Shown here: positions 18,211 through 25,564 of the stretch, piece by piece
How positions within the stretch are numbered: position 1 is the stretch's first letter
How the letters are laid out: each line of letters opens with the position of its first letter
From: Flavobacterium sp. UBA6203
GTDB lineage: Bacteria; Bacteroidota; Bacteroidia; Flavobacteriales; Flavobacteriaceae
Length of the DNA: 55,026 nt
Assembly (NCBI GenBank): GCA_002421645.1
Contig: DIST01000064.1
Location: 1-55,026 of the forward strand
Direction of reading: 5' to 3'
Program-made: the position numbers and the translations under genes
Notes under the pieces: model-generated
The model's database searches: none
Told to the model about the DNA's origin: nothing
What the model saw: the letters and a program-made list of their open reading frames with translations, nothing else

Positions 18211-19740
18211 TTACTTTTTGATTAATTTTTGTGTAGCAATTCCTCCATTAATATCTTCAATTCTCACCATGTAAATTCCTGAATTTAAAGAAGACGTTTC
18301 AATTTGTTTGCTGTTTGATTGTATAACTCTTTGTCCTTGAATATTGTATATCTCAACAGATTTGATTTCGTTCTCAATATCAATGTTTAAAATATCATTT
18401 ACTGGATTTGGATACATCGCCACTTTTAAATTGTTTTGAGAAAAGTCTGAAGATGATAGGGTGTTGTTTGTGTATAAATTTGAAATTTGAGTATCAGTTA
18501 GAACATAATTGAAAATTTTTAAATCATCAATTGCTCCGTTAAAGATATACTCGCCACCAACACCAATACCTAATTTAAATAAATCATTATTATTCAAAGT
18601 ATTTAAAGTTAAAGACCAGTTTTGTAAGAATACTCCATCTTTATAAATTTTTGCTTCATTACCATCATATGTATATGTAAAATAATACCACACACCAGCA
18701 GTATTTGTACTTACAGCAGCAAAATTATTATAATACCCAAAAAACTCAACTCTATTATTTTTAAATGAACCTCCAAAAGCATTACTATCGGAAGGTTGTC
18801 CGTAAGAAAAAGTCATATTATAAGGATTATTCATTACATTTAATTTTGCCCAAAAAGAAATAGTACGTGCTGAATTACCATAAGGAAGATTCACTATAGT
18901 TGCAGATGTCCCAGTGCTATTAATATTTAATGCTCCACTTGAGTTTCCATGTCTATCTGTCACAAAAGAAGTCCCTCCATTACTTAAAAAAGGGCTATTA
19001 CCATTAATATTCGTGTAGGTATTATCAAATGAATATTCTGCAACTGTAACATTGCCAGCAGGAGTTCCATTAATATAAATCTGAGAAACTTCAGAAACAG
19101 TTAGCTCTCTGTTGTAAATCAATAAATCATCCATCCAACCTGTAAAGAAAGAAGGTGTAGTATTAAATAAAGTACCTAAATAAAACTGTAATCCAGTAGT
19201 ATTTAAACTTAATGTTCCTTGATTAACTAAATTTCCATTAACATAAACTCTTGAAACAGAACCATTATAAGTTAAAACAACATGCTTCCATAACCCAGCT
19301 AAAACTGAATTTGTTGCAGCTATATTACTTGAATAAGTAAAATTATAAATAGTTGACGGATTAAAAGAAGCACCATAAACTAAATTTGCACTTCCAGTTC
19401 CACAAGCAAAAATAATATTATCAGTATTTACAGCATCTGGTTTTATCCAAATACTAATTGAGCGTGGAGAACTACCTTGGGGTAAATTATCTAAACTTGT
19501 ATTATACAAATAAAAAGCTCCATTTTTAAAAACGGCAGCATTTGCATTTCCAAATCGATCTAAACCATATATTAGTCCTCCGGCATTACCTGTTGCTGAA
19601 TTTATAAAAGACTTTGTTGCACTTTCATTCATTGTTGAATTATTAAATTTAAATTCATGTAACAAACCACTTGTTGGAATTTGTGCAGATGCAACACAGA
19701 AAATTAGTACAAATAAAAAAGAAAATAATTTTGTTTTCAT
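18211..19740 (-). CDS. Secreted LamG-repeat protein with T9SS type A sorting domain
   Basis: This 509-aa protein begins with a Sec signal (KTKLFSFLFVLIFCVASAQ). Two LamG/concanavalin-like domains follow (about residues 25-230 and 235-425), each with an RSISIWIKPD or RTISFWAKLN strand, a W-rich GxWxxxxxTY segment and a DDLxIxNxxLT loop. The C-terminal 70 residues (VAMYPNPVNDILNID to the final KLIKK) are a type A sorting domain, so the protein should be exported by T9SS and surface-attached or released. LamG domains often bind carbohydrate or protein ligands; the ligand is unknown. It is divergent from a kinase/LytTR pair with shared regulatory sites. Confidence 0.9.
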   Translation of the reverse strand: MKTKLFSFLFVLIFCVASAQIPTSGLLHEFKFNNSTMNESATKSFINSATGNAGGLIYGLDRFGNANAAVFKNGAFYLYNTSLDNLPQGSSPRSISIWIKPDAVNTDNIIFACGTGSANLVYGASFNPSTIYNFTYSSNIAATNSVLAGLWKHVVLTYNGSVSRVYVNGNLVNQGTLSLNTTGLQFYLGTLFNTTPSFFTGWMDDLLIYNRELTVSEVSQIYINGTPAGNVTVAEYSFDNTYTNINGNSPFLSNGGTSFVTDRHGNSSGALNINSTGTSATIVNLPYGNSARTISFWAKLNVMNNPYNMTFSYGQPSDSNAFGGSFKNNRVEFFGYYNNFAAVSTNTAGVWYYFTYTYDGNEAKIYKDGVFLQNWSLTLNTLNNNDLFKLGIGVGGEYIFNGAIDDLKIFNYVLTDTQISNLYTNNTLSSSDFSQNNLKVAMYPNPVNDILNIDIENEIKSVEIYNIQGQRVIQSNSKQIETSSLNSGIYMVRIEDINGGIATQKLIKK

Positions 19741-19765
19741 AAGTATAGATTTTAAAATTTCGATG

Positions 19766-19773
19766 TAAAATTA
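19766..19773 (-). promoter_or_regulatory. -7 box of the LamG gene
   Basis: Minus strand TAATTTTA, 7/8 match to TAnnTTTG, with no TTG at -33. The nearest LytTR-type site pair ends exactly 26 nt upstream, the same gap as on the other side. Confidence 0.5.
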
Positions 19774-19799
19774 CAGGGTGAAATCCATACTAATTAGGT

Positions 19800-19829
19800 A
19801 GAGTTAACCAAACCGCATTTTGAGTTTAC
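19800..19829 (+). promoter_or_regulatory. LytTR-type tandem site serving the LamG promoter
   Basis: Direct repeats AGAGTTAAC (19800-19808) and TGAGTTTAC (19821-19829) start 21 bp apart, the 9 + 12 spacing of LytTR sites. Each matches 7/9 of the consensus [TA][AC][CA]GTTN[AG][TG], with the same two deviations. Confidence 0.5.
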
Positions 19830-19861
19830 GAAAGCTAAAACAGAATAAAACTTACTTCTTC

Positions 19862-19891
19862 CTTAACTGAAATCAATCTTTCATTAACTGA
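19862..19891 (-). promoter_or_regulatory. LytTR-type tandem site serving the histidine kinase promoter
   Basis: On the minus strand, TCAGTTAAT (19883-19891) and TCAGTTAAG (19862-19870) are direct repeats 21 bp apart. Both match 9/9 of the LytTR consensus [TA][AC][CA]GTTN[AG][TG]. The cognate LytTR regulator is encoded at 22795. Confidence 0.65.
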
Positions 19892-19917
19892 ATAACCAGA
19901 ATAATTTATAATATATT

Positions 19918-19925
19918 TACATTTG
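19918..19925 (+). promoter_or_regulatory. -7 box of the histidine kinase operon
   Basis: TACATTTG, perfect TAnnTTTG, 11 nt before the ATG; no TTG at -33, as expected for an activator-dependent promoter. Confidence 0.55.
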
Positions 19926-19936
19926 AACAAATTCTA

Positions 19937-22798
19937 ATGTTGAGATATTTTTACGGCATATTACTACTATTTGCTGCTCAAATTCTTTTTGGGCAAAATC
20001 CGTATTACAATGTCATTGACAAATCTCAAGGTTTGTTAACGAATAGTGTTTACGATATTTTTCAAGATAAAGACAATTATATGTGGTTTGCAACCGATAA
20101 AGGTTTGTGCCGCTTTAATGGGTATACATTTGAATATTTTAGTGAAGAAGGCATGACATCAAAATCGGGTTCTTGCATACAACAAGACACATTTGGAAGA
20201 ATTTGGTACGAGAATTTTGATGGTTATTTATACTTTGTAGAAAACAACAAACTTAAAAAGTTAAATCAAAAAAAAGCAATTGGTTACTTTAAATATGGCA
20301 TCATAAAAAATCAACTCTACATAATTAGTGAAAACAAAGTAGATGTTTATGATTTAAAAACACTTCGCCTTAAGAAAAATATCACACTAAATAGTAGTGT
20401 CATAAAATCAATCTTTTTTACTAACGAAATGTTTTATGTTTTTACAAATCGATTGATAATAATAAAAGACGATCAAATTCAACAACAAATTGAATACCCA
20501 AATGATTTCTTGACCAATTTTACTTCTGTATTGGTTGAAAAAACAAAAGATGGTTTGCTAATTTGCTCTAAGTTTACCAATTATTGCTATTTATTTTCAG
20601 ATAATGAATTTATCAGAAAGGATTTAAACCTTACAAATACAATTGTTCAAAACTTAAGTTGGAGTAACCAAAAAAACTGGCTTTGCACCACAACTGGAAT
20701 CATTGAAATGGATTGTGAATCTGGAACAAGAAGATCATTTTTCAACGGCACCAATATTTCCTATATCTACAGAACCAAAGCAAACAATTATTGGATTTCA
20801 ACTTTAACAGATGGCTTATATTATATTGAAGATTTTGACACACAATTAATAAGTTCAAATGAAAGTTTAACTTCTATGTGTTTTAAAAATGACCAATTGA
20901 TTATTGGCACAAAAAACGATAAAATTCTCACTTTAGATAAATATCAGTTCAGTACTATTTATTCTGGAAAAGAAAATCATCAAATGGATCATTTGTTTTA
21001 CGACCATCTTTCTAACCAATTATTTTTCACTTCTTCTAAGTTTGGCATATTGGATTCTAATTTAAAATTGGTTAATGAGATTGCTATGGCTGTAAAAAGT
21101 GTTAGTCCTATTGATGAAAAGTACTTGGCTTTTGCATCCAGTGGTTCTTCTGGACTTTTCAAAACAAACAATACAACAACAAGTTCTTGGGACAAAGTTT
21201 TTAACTCTTTTTCAAAAGTTGAAACTAATGAATATAATAACTTTATATCTAACGTAAAAGGTAAATCCACAACTTACGACCCTATAAATAAAACTATTTA
21301 TTTTGCTACAAATAACGGCTTGTTTAATATTCGTCAAAATGGCTTACTATCTGAATTAAAGTATAAAAATGAATCGCTTAACATTTCAAAGTTATCATTT
21401 CATAACGGAAAAGTATATGCGTATAATGGTGATTTAAAAATATTTCAAATAAAAAATAATTTAATTTCAGAAATCAATTTTCCTACAGAAATTCAAAAAA
21501 ACAATATCGAAAAAACGATTCTTAAAAATGGTTTATTTTTTATTATTACAACCAAATATATCTTTGAATATGATTTAAATACCAAAAATCTAAAACAAAT
21601 TATCCATATCAATAATAATATTGAAGTCAATGATATTATTCTAAAAAACAACAACTATTTCATTTCAACTAATAGAGGTTTGATTATAAAAAAACAAGAA
21701 ATTTACAACCGTTCAAATCCTATTTTTACTATTGAAAACTTAAAAGTAAACAATACGGTAGTTTCAAAAATAAAATTAAACGATTTAGCTTATAACGAAA
21801 ATAACCTTCAAATTAATTATCGTTTTTTATCGCCTACACCTTTTGAAGAACATGAATTATTATATCGAATTAATGAATCGGAATGGCAAAAAGCGGATAT
21901 AATAAATTCGGAACTCGTTTTGAACTCTTTAAATCACGGAAACTATACGGTTGAATTTGCACTAAATTCTGATTTTAAAAAGACAACAAAAATTCATTTT
22001 ACTATAAATCGTCCATTTTGGTTGCAATTTCCTTTCATTTTTGGTGCTTCAATAACGATTTTAGCTTTGGTTTATTGGTTATATCGTATTAATATCAAAA
22101 AAATCCAAAAGCGAAATCAAATGGTTCTAGATAAAATCAACTTGGAAAAAAATGTAAATCAATCGAAGTTGAAAGCCATAAAATCGCAAATGAATCCACA
22201 TTTCTTTTACAATGCATTAAACACTTTACAATCCTTTATATTGTCGAATGAAAAGCGTTTAGCAATCGATTATTTATCGAAATTTTCGAATTTAACGCGA
22301 ACTATTTTAGAAATGACAGAGAAAGACTTTATTTCGATTGCCGAAGAAATTAAAACACTTCAGCTCTATTTGGATATAGAAAAAGGGCGTTTTGATGAAG
22401 ATTTCAGTTACGAAATTCAAACTAGCAAAAATGTTGATCAAGAAACGATTAAAATTCCAACTATGTTATTACAACCGTATGTAGAAAATGCGGTTAAACA
22501 CGGATTGCTTCACAAACAAGGTAATAAAAAGTTGACTATTTCATTCGAGATAAAAAATAACGAATTGCATATTGGAATTGAAGACAATGGCATTGGTCGT
22601 CAAAAAAGTTCAGAATTGAATCAAATTAAGAATAAAAATCATCAGTCATTTGCCACTAAAGCTTTACAAAATAGAATTGCTTTATTAAATGAATACAATC
22701 ATAAAAACATCTCTTTAAAAATAATAGATAAACACAATTTACAAAATCAACCTACTGGAACATTAGTAGAAATAATAATACCAATAAACACCTTATGA
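19937..22798 (+). CDS. Two-component-propeller sensor histidine kinase (LytS/YehU-type kinase domain)
   Basis: This 953-aa membrane sensor has a signal peptide (MLRYFYGILLLFAAQILFGQ). A seven-bladed regulator propeller region follows (about 25-590; repeats such as DIFQDKDNYMWFATDKGLCR). Next are a Y_Y_Y domain (about 610-690), one membrane helix (about 693-715) and a coiled linker. The His_kinase domain has the phospho-acceptor in SQMNPHFFYNALNTLQSFIL, and the ATPase domain has VENAVKHG and IEDNGIGRQ. The protein probably senses an extracytoplasmic ligand and phosphorylates the LytTR regulator encoded next, whose ATG overlaps its stop (ATGA). The intergenic LytTR sites suggest control of the divergent LamG gene plus autoregulation. 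Confidence 0.92.
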   Translation: MLRYFYGILLLFAAQILFGQNPYYNVIDKSQGLLTNSVYDIFQDKDNYMWFATDKGLCRFNGYTFEYFSEEGMTSKSGSCIQQDTFGRIWYENFDGYLYFVENNKLKKLNQKKAIGYFKYGIIKNQLYIISENKVDVYDLKTLRLKKNITLNSSVIKSIFFTNEMFYVFTNRLIIIKDDQIQQQIEYPNDFLTNFTSVLVEKTKDGLLICSKFTNYCYLFSDNEFIRKDLNLTNTIVQNLSWSNQKNWLCTTTGIIEMDCESGTRRSFFNGTNISYIYRTKANNYWISTLTDGLYYIEDFDTQLISSNESLTSMCFKNDQLIIGTKNDKILTLDKYQFSTIYSGKENHQMDHLFYDHLSNQLFFTSSKFGILDSNLKLVNEIAMAVKSVSPIDEKYLAFASSGSSGLFKTNNTTTSSWDKVFNSFSKVETNEYNNFISNVKGKSTTYDPINKTIYFATNNGLFNIRQNGLLSELKYKNESLNISKLSFHNGKVYAYNGDLKIFQIKNNLISEINFPTEIQKNNIEKTILKNGLFFIITTKYIFEYDLNTKNLKQIIHINNNIEVNDIILKNNNYFISTNRGLIIKKQEIYNRSNPIFTIENLKVNNTVVSKIKLNDLAYNENNLQINYRFLSPTPFEEHELLYRINESEWQKADIINSELVLNSLNHGNYTVEFALNSDFKKTTKIHFTINRPFWLQFPFIFGASITILALVYWLYRINIKKIQKRNQMVLDKINLEKNVNQSKLKAIKSQMNPHFFYNALNTLQSFILSNEKRLAIDYLSKFSNLTRTILEMTEKDFISIAEEIKTLQLYLDIEKGRFDEDFSYEIQTSKNVDQETIKIPTMLLQPYVENAVKHGLLHKQGNKKLTISFEIKNNELHIGIEDNGIGRQKSSELNQIKNKNHQSFATKALQNRIALLNEYNHKNISLKIIDKHNLQNQPTGTLVEIIIPINTL

Positions 22799-23541
22799 AA
22801 GCTATAATTATAGATGACGAAAAAAGAGCACGCTTAAACCTATCGCTACTTGTTGACGAATATTGCAAAAATGTGGAAGTGGTTGCTGAATGCGAAAATC
22901 TTCCAGAAGGTGTAAAAGCGATTCGCAAACATCAACCTGATTTAGTTCTATTAGATATCGAAATGCCTGGACATAGCGGTTTAGAATTATTAGATTTTTT
23001 TGATGAAAACGAAGTAAAATTCAAAATCATTTTTACAACGGCTTATCATGAATATGCTATACAAGCTTTTAAATTTTCGGCGGTAGATTATTTATTAAAA
23101 CCAATAAATCCAGAAGAATTAGCTAATGCTATTTCACGTGTAGAAAAACAAAAGAGTAATGACCAAAATTATTCTTTATTGAAAGAAACGATGAAACAAG
23201 ATATTCATCATAAAATTGCTGTACCTAGTGGGAATAGCATTCTGTTTTTAGAATCTGAAAATATTATTTTCATCAAAGGTGATGGCGCTTACTCTGAAAT
23301 CAAATGTACGAATGATATTAAACATGTAGTAAGTAGAAATTTGAAAAACTTCGAAGACATATTATGCAGTAATCCTAATTTTGTTCGCATCCACAAATCG
23401 TATATCGTTAATGTAAATTTTGTAACAGCGCTTAACAAATCAGATGGCGGAAATTTAGTCTTAAAAAATGGTTTACAATTACCCATTTCATCAGACAAAG
23501 TACAAACGATTTTAGACCAAATTCAAATTGTAAAAAGATAA
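22795..23541 (+). CDS. LytTR-family response regulator
   Basis: This 248-aa regulator has a receiver domain with the acidic pair DD at residues 7-8, the phospho-acceptor Asp54 in LVLLDIEMPG, Thr/Tyr in IFTTAYHEYA and Lys in DYLLKPINPEE. A C-terminal LytTR DNA-binding domain (about 145-245) carries IIFIKGDGAYSEIK and FVRIHKSYIVNV. LytTR proteins bind 9-bp direct repeats 12 bp apart; two such pairs lie in the 196-bp region upstream of the operon. It overlaps the kinase gene by 4 nt. Confidence 0.95.
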   Translation: MKAIIIDDEKRARLNLSLLVDEYCKNVEVVAECENLPEGVKAIRKHQPDLVLLDIEMPGHSGLELLDFFDENEVKFKIIFTTAYHEYAIQAFKFSAVDYLLKPINPEELANAISRVEKQKSNDQNYSLLKETMKQDIHHKIAVPSGNSILFLESENIIFIKGDGAYSEIKCTNDIKHVVSRNLKNFEDILCSNPNFVRIHKSYIVNVNFVTALNKSDGGNLVLKNGLQLPISSDKVQTILDQIQIVKR

Positions 23542-23565
23542 AAAAATATATAAATTTGTTCCTTT

Positions 23566-23639
23566 CGGGATGTAGCGCAGCCTGGTAGCGTACTAGCATG
23601 GGGTGCTAGGGGTCGCTGGTTCGAATCCAGTCATCCCGA
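23566..23639 (+). tRNA. tRNA-Pro (anticodon GGG)
   Basis: The 74-nt cloverleaf has acceptor CGGGATG / CATCCCG with discriminator A. The anticodon stem CTAGC / GCTAG encloses loop ATGGGGT (anticodon GGG), and the T arm is CTGGTTCGAATCCAG. CCA is not encoded. Confidence 0.95.
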
Positions 23640-23647
23640 CTTTCTTT

Positions 23648-24904
23648 TTAAATTTCTTTAATTAAAAATCCTACTTTTTTCAAATCATTCCAAAAATCAG
23701 GATAGGATTTAGAAACAACTTCTGTATTATTAATTTGTATTGAAACTTTCAAAGCTAAAGGCGCAAATGCCATTGCCATTCTATGATCTTGATAGGTGGA
23801 AATTGCAATATTTTCGTTTATGCTATTTGAATTTTCTAAAGTCAAACTATCATTTGTAACTGAAACTTTCGCTCCTAATTTTGTTAGTTCTATTTTTAAT
23901 GCTTCTAAACGGTCGGTTTCTTTTATCTTTAAAGTGTGTAAACCTGTTAAATGACACCCAATTCCTAATCCAAAACAAGTTACAGCAATAGTTTGGGCAA
24001 TATCTGGAGAGTTGTTGAGTTGCGAGTTGTGAGTTGCGAGTTGTGAGTTGTGAATTCGTTCTTTTGAAATCGTAATTGAATTATCTGAATTGAAAGTAGT
24101 TTCCACTCCAAAATCCTTATAAATTTCATTCAAAATGCTATCGCCTTGTAAACTATTTTCTTTATAGCTTGAAAGTTTAATTTGTGTACCAATTTCAGAC
24201 AAGGCTACAATTGAATACCAATACGATGCTGATGACCAATCAGATTCAACTATTATTGGGTGATGGGTGATGGGTGATGGGTGATGGGTGACTTTGATTA
24301 TGTTATCTTCAAATGTTGTCATCACACCTATTTGATTCAATAAATCTAACGTCATTTTAATATAAGGAACAGAAGTAATTTCTCCTTCTAATGACAATTC
24401 CAAACCATTTTCTAATTTGGGTGCAATAAGCAATAATGCCGAAATATACTGACTACTTACATTAGCTGGAAGCGATACTCTGTTTTGAGTTATTTTTCTC
24501 CCCTTGATTTTTATTGGTGGAAAACCTTCATTTTCTTGATATGTAATCTCCGCACCTAATTGATTTAAAGCGTCAACCAAAATTTTTATTGGTCGCTCCT
24601 TCATTCTAGAAGAGCCTGTTAAAACCACCTCATTACCTTCTTGAATGGCAAAAAAAGCAGTAAGAAAACGCATAGCAGTTCCTGCGTGATGAACATCTAC
24701 GAGTTGGAAGTTGGAAGTTGGAAGTTGGAAGTTTTGTAATGCTTTTTGCATTACTTCAGAATCATCAGAATTAGAGGTGTTTTCTAAAATTAGATTTGGA
24801 TACAAGGCTTGTAACAATAACAATCTATTGGTTTCAGATTTGCTGCCAGTAATTTTGATGGGTGCTGGATGCTGGATGCTAGATGACTGAAGTGATAAAT
24901 TCAT
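23648..24904 (-). CDS. aroA: 3-phosphoshikimate 1-carboxyvinyltransferase (EPSP synthase)
   Basis: This shikimate-pathway enzyme joins PEP to shikimate-3-phosphate. Motifs: ITGSKSETNRLLLLQAL (substrate Lys/Ser, about residue 18), HHAGTAMRFLTAFFA, MKERPIK, ANVSSQYISALLL, WSSASYW, KETDRLEALKIEL and YQDHRMAMAFAPLAL. The ATG at 24904 overlaps the stop of the SMR gene; the frame continues upstream but over that gene. The coding sequence contains four different 7-bp tandem repeats (24017-24051, 24258-24292, 24703-24730, 24864-24884), making low-complexity segments such as THHPSPITHHP and THNSQL. The gene is in frame here at 418 aa. Confidence 0.93.
   Translation of the reverse strand: MNLSLQSSSIQHPAPIKITGSKSETNRLLLLQALYPNLILENTSNSDDSEVMQKALQNFQLPTSNFQLVDVHHAGTAMRFLTAFFAIQEGNEVVLTGSSRMKERPIKILVDALNQLGAEITYQENEGFPPIKIKGRKITQNRVSLPANVSSQYISALLLIAPKLENGLELSLEGEITSVPYIKMTLDLLNQIGVMTTFEDNIIKVTHHPSPITHHPIIVESDWSSASYWYSIVALSEIGTQIKLSSYKENSLQGDSILNEIYKDFGVETTFNSDNSITISKERIHNSQLATHNSQLNNSPDIAQTIAVTCFGLGIGCHLTGLHTLKIKETDRLEALKIELTKLGAKVSVTNDSLTLENSNSINENIAISTYQDHRMAMAFAPLALKVSIQINNTEVVSKSYPDFWNDLKKVGFLIKEI
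24017..24051. repeat. Heptamer repeat GAGTTGY x5 inside aroA
   Basis: GAGTTGC/GAGTTGT alternate over five 7-bp units, followed by a degenerate sixth (GAATTCG). Confidence 0.95.
24258..24292. repeat. Heptamer repeat GGGTGAT x5 inside aroA
   Basis: Four perfect GGGTGAT units and one GGGTGAC, encoding the THHPSPITHHP segment on the minus strand. Confidence 0.95.
24703..24730. repeat. Heptamer repeat GTTGGAA x4 inside aroA
   Basis: Four perfect 7-bp units, encoding NFQLPTSNFQL on the minus strand, just before the conserved HHAGTAMRF motif. Confidence 0.95.
24864..24884. repeat. Heptamer repeat GCTGGAT x3 near the aroA start
   Basis: Two perfect GCTGGAT units and one GCTAGAT; they encode the SSSIQHPAP N-terminus. 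Confidence 0.9.
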
Positions 24905-25230
24905 TATTTCGCAACTATTTTTAATCCAACAATGGATAAAATTAATGTAGTGATAAAAAACACACGCCAAAAAGTTGCGGGTTCTTTAAAAAGAATTATT
25001 CCAACTAAAACACTTCCAACCGCACCAATTCCTGTCCAAACGGCATAAGCAGTACCAATTGGCAATTCTTTTGTGACTTTTACTAATAATATCATGCTGA
25101 TAGAAAGACACGCCAAAAAACCAGCGTACCAAAGTAAGGAAGTATTTCCTGATGTTTCTTTAGCTTTTCCGAGGCAAGTTGCAAAACCTACTTCAAATAA
25201 ACCAGCTATGATGAGTAAAATCCAGTTCAA
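24904..25230 (-). CDS. Small multidrug resistance (SMR) transporter, SugE/Gdx-like
   Basis: This 108-aa protein is four membrane helices. The conserved TM1 glutamate lies in LLIIAGLFEVGFATCLGKA (Glu13/14), and the signature PIGTAYAVWTGIGAVG is present at about residues 57-72. The Gdx/SugE branch exports guanidinium-like cations and the EmrE branch broader cations; the sequence leans to Gdx/SugE but I would not insist. Its stop overlaps the aroA ATG by one base, and the MazG-like gene ends 1 nt before it. Confidence 0.88.
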   Translation of the reverse strand: MNWILLIIAGLFEVGFATCLGKAKETSGNTSLLWYAGFLACLSISMILLVKVTKELPIGTAYAVWTGIGAVGSVLVGIILFKEPATFWRVFFITTLILSIVGLKIVAK

Positions 25231-25231
25231 T

Positions 25232-25558
25232 TTATTTCAGTTTATCGTTATTGTGATGACGATCGTGATCGCGTTTTGTTTTTAAATCCATTTTTTTATC
25301 GAAAGCAGCTTGTAAATCTACTCCCGTTTGGTTCGCTAAGCATAAAACCACAAAAACTACATCGGCAAGTTCTTCTCCTAAATCTTTGTTCTTATCACTT
25401 TCTTTTTCGGATTGTTCTCCGTATCTACGAGCGATAATTCGGGCTACCTCACCTACTTCTTCAGTAAGTTGGGCCATATTAGTTAATTCATTGAAGTAAC
25501 GAACTCCGTGTTCTTTAATCCAATTATCAACTTCTTGTTGGGAATTTTTTAAGTTCAT
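25232..25558 (-). CDS. MazG-like nucleotide pyrophosphohydrolase
   Basis: This 108-aa protein has the all-alpha NTP pyrophosphohydrolase motif: QLTEEVGEVARIIARRYG (EExxE) followed by LGEELADVVFVVLCLANQTG (ExxD). It would hydrolyse (d)NTPs to monophosphates, possibly house-cleaning non-canonical nucleotides. It is 1 nt from the SMR gene and 6 nt from the preceding transglutaminase-like gene, so the units are co-transcribed. Confidence 0.9.
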   Translation of the reverse strand: MNLKNSQQEVDNWIKEHGVRYFNELTNMAQLTEEVGEVARIIARRYGEQSEKESDKNKDLGEELADVVFVVLCLANQTGVDLQAAFDKKMDLKTKRDHDRHHNNDKLK

Positions 25559-25564
25559 AGCTAA

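Noticed and set aside
24001..24300. Tandem units that could suggest a CRISPR or VNTR locus
   Set aside because: Units are 7 bp with no spacers and lie inside a coding frame; these are microsatellites.
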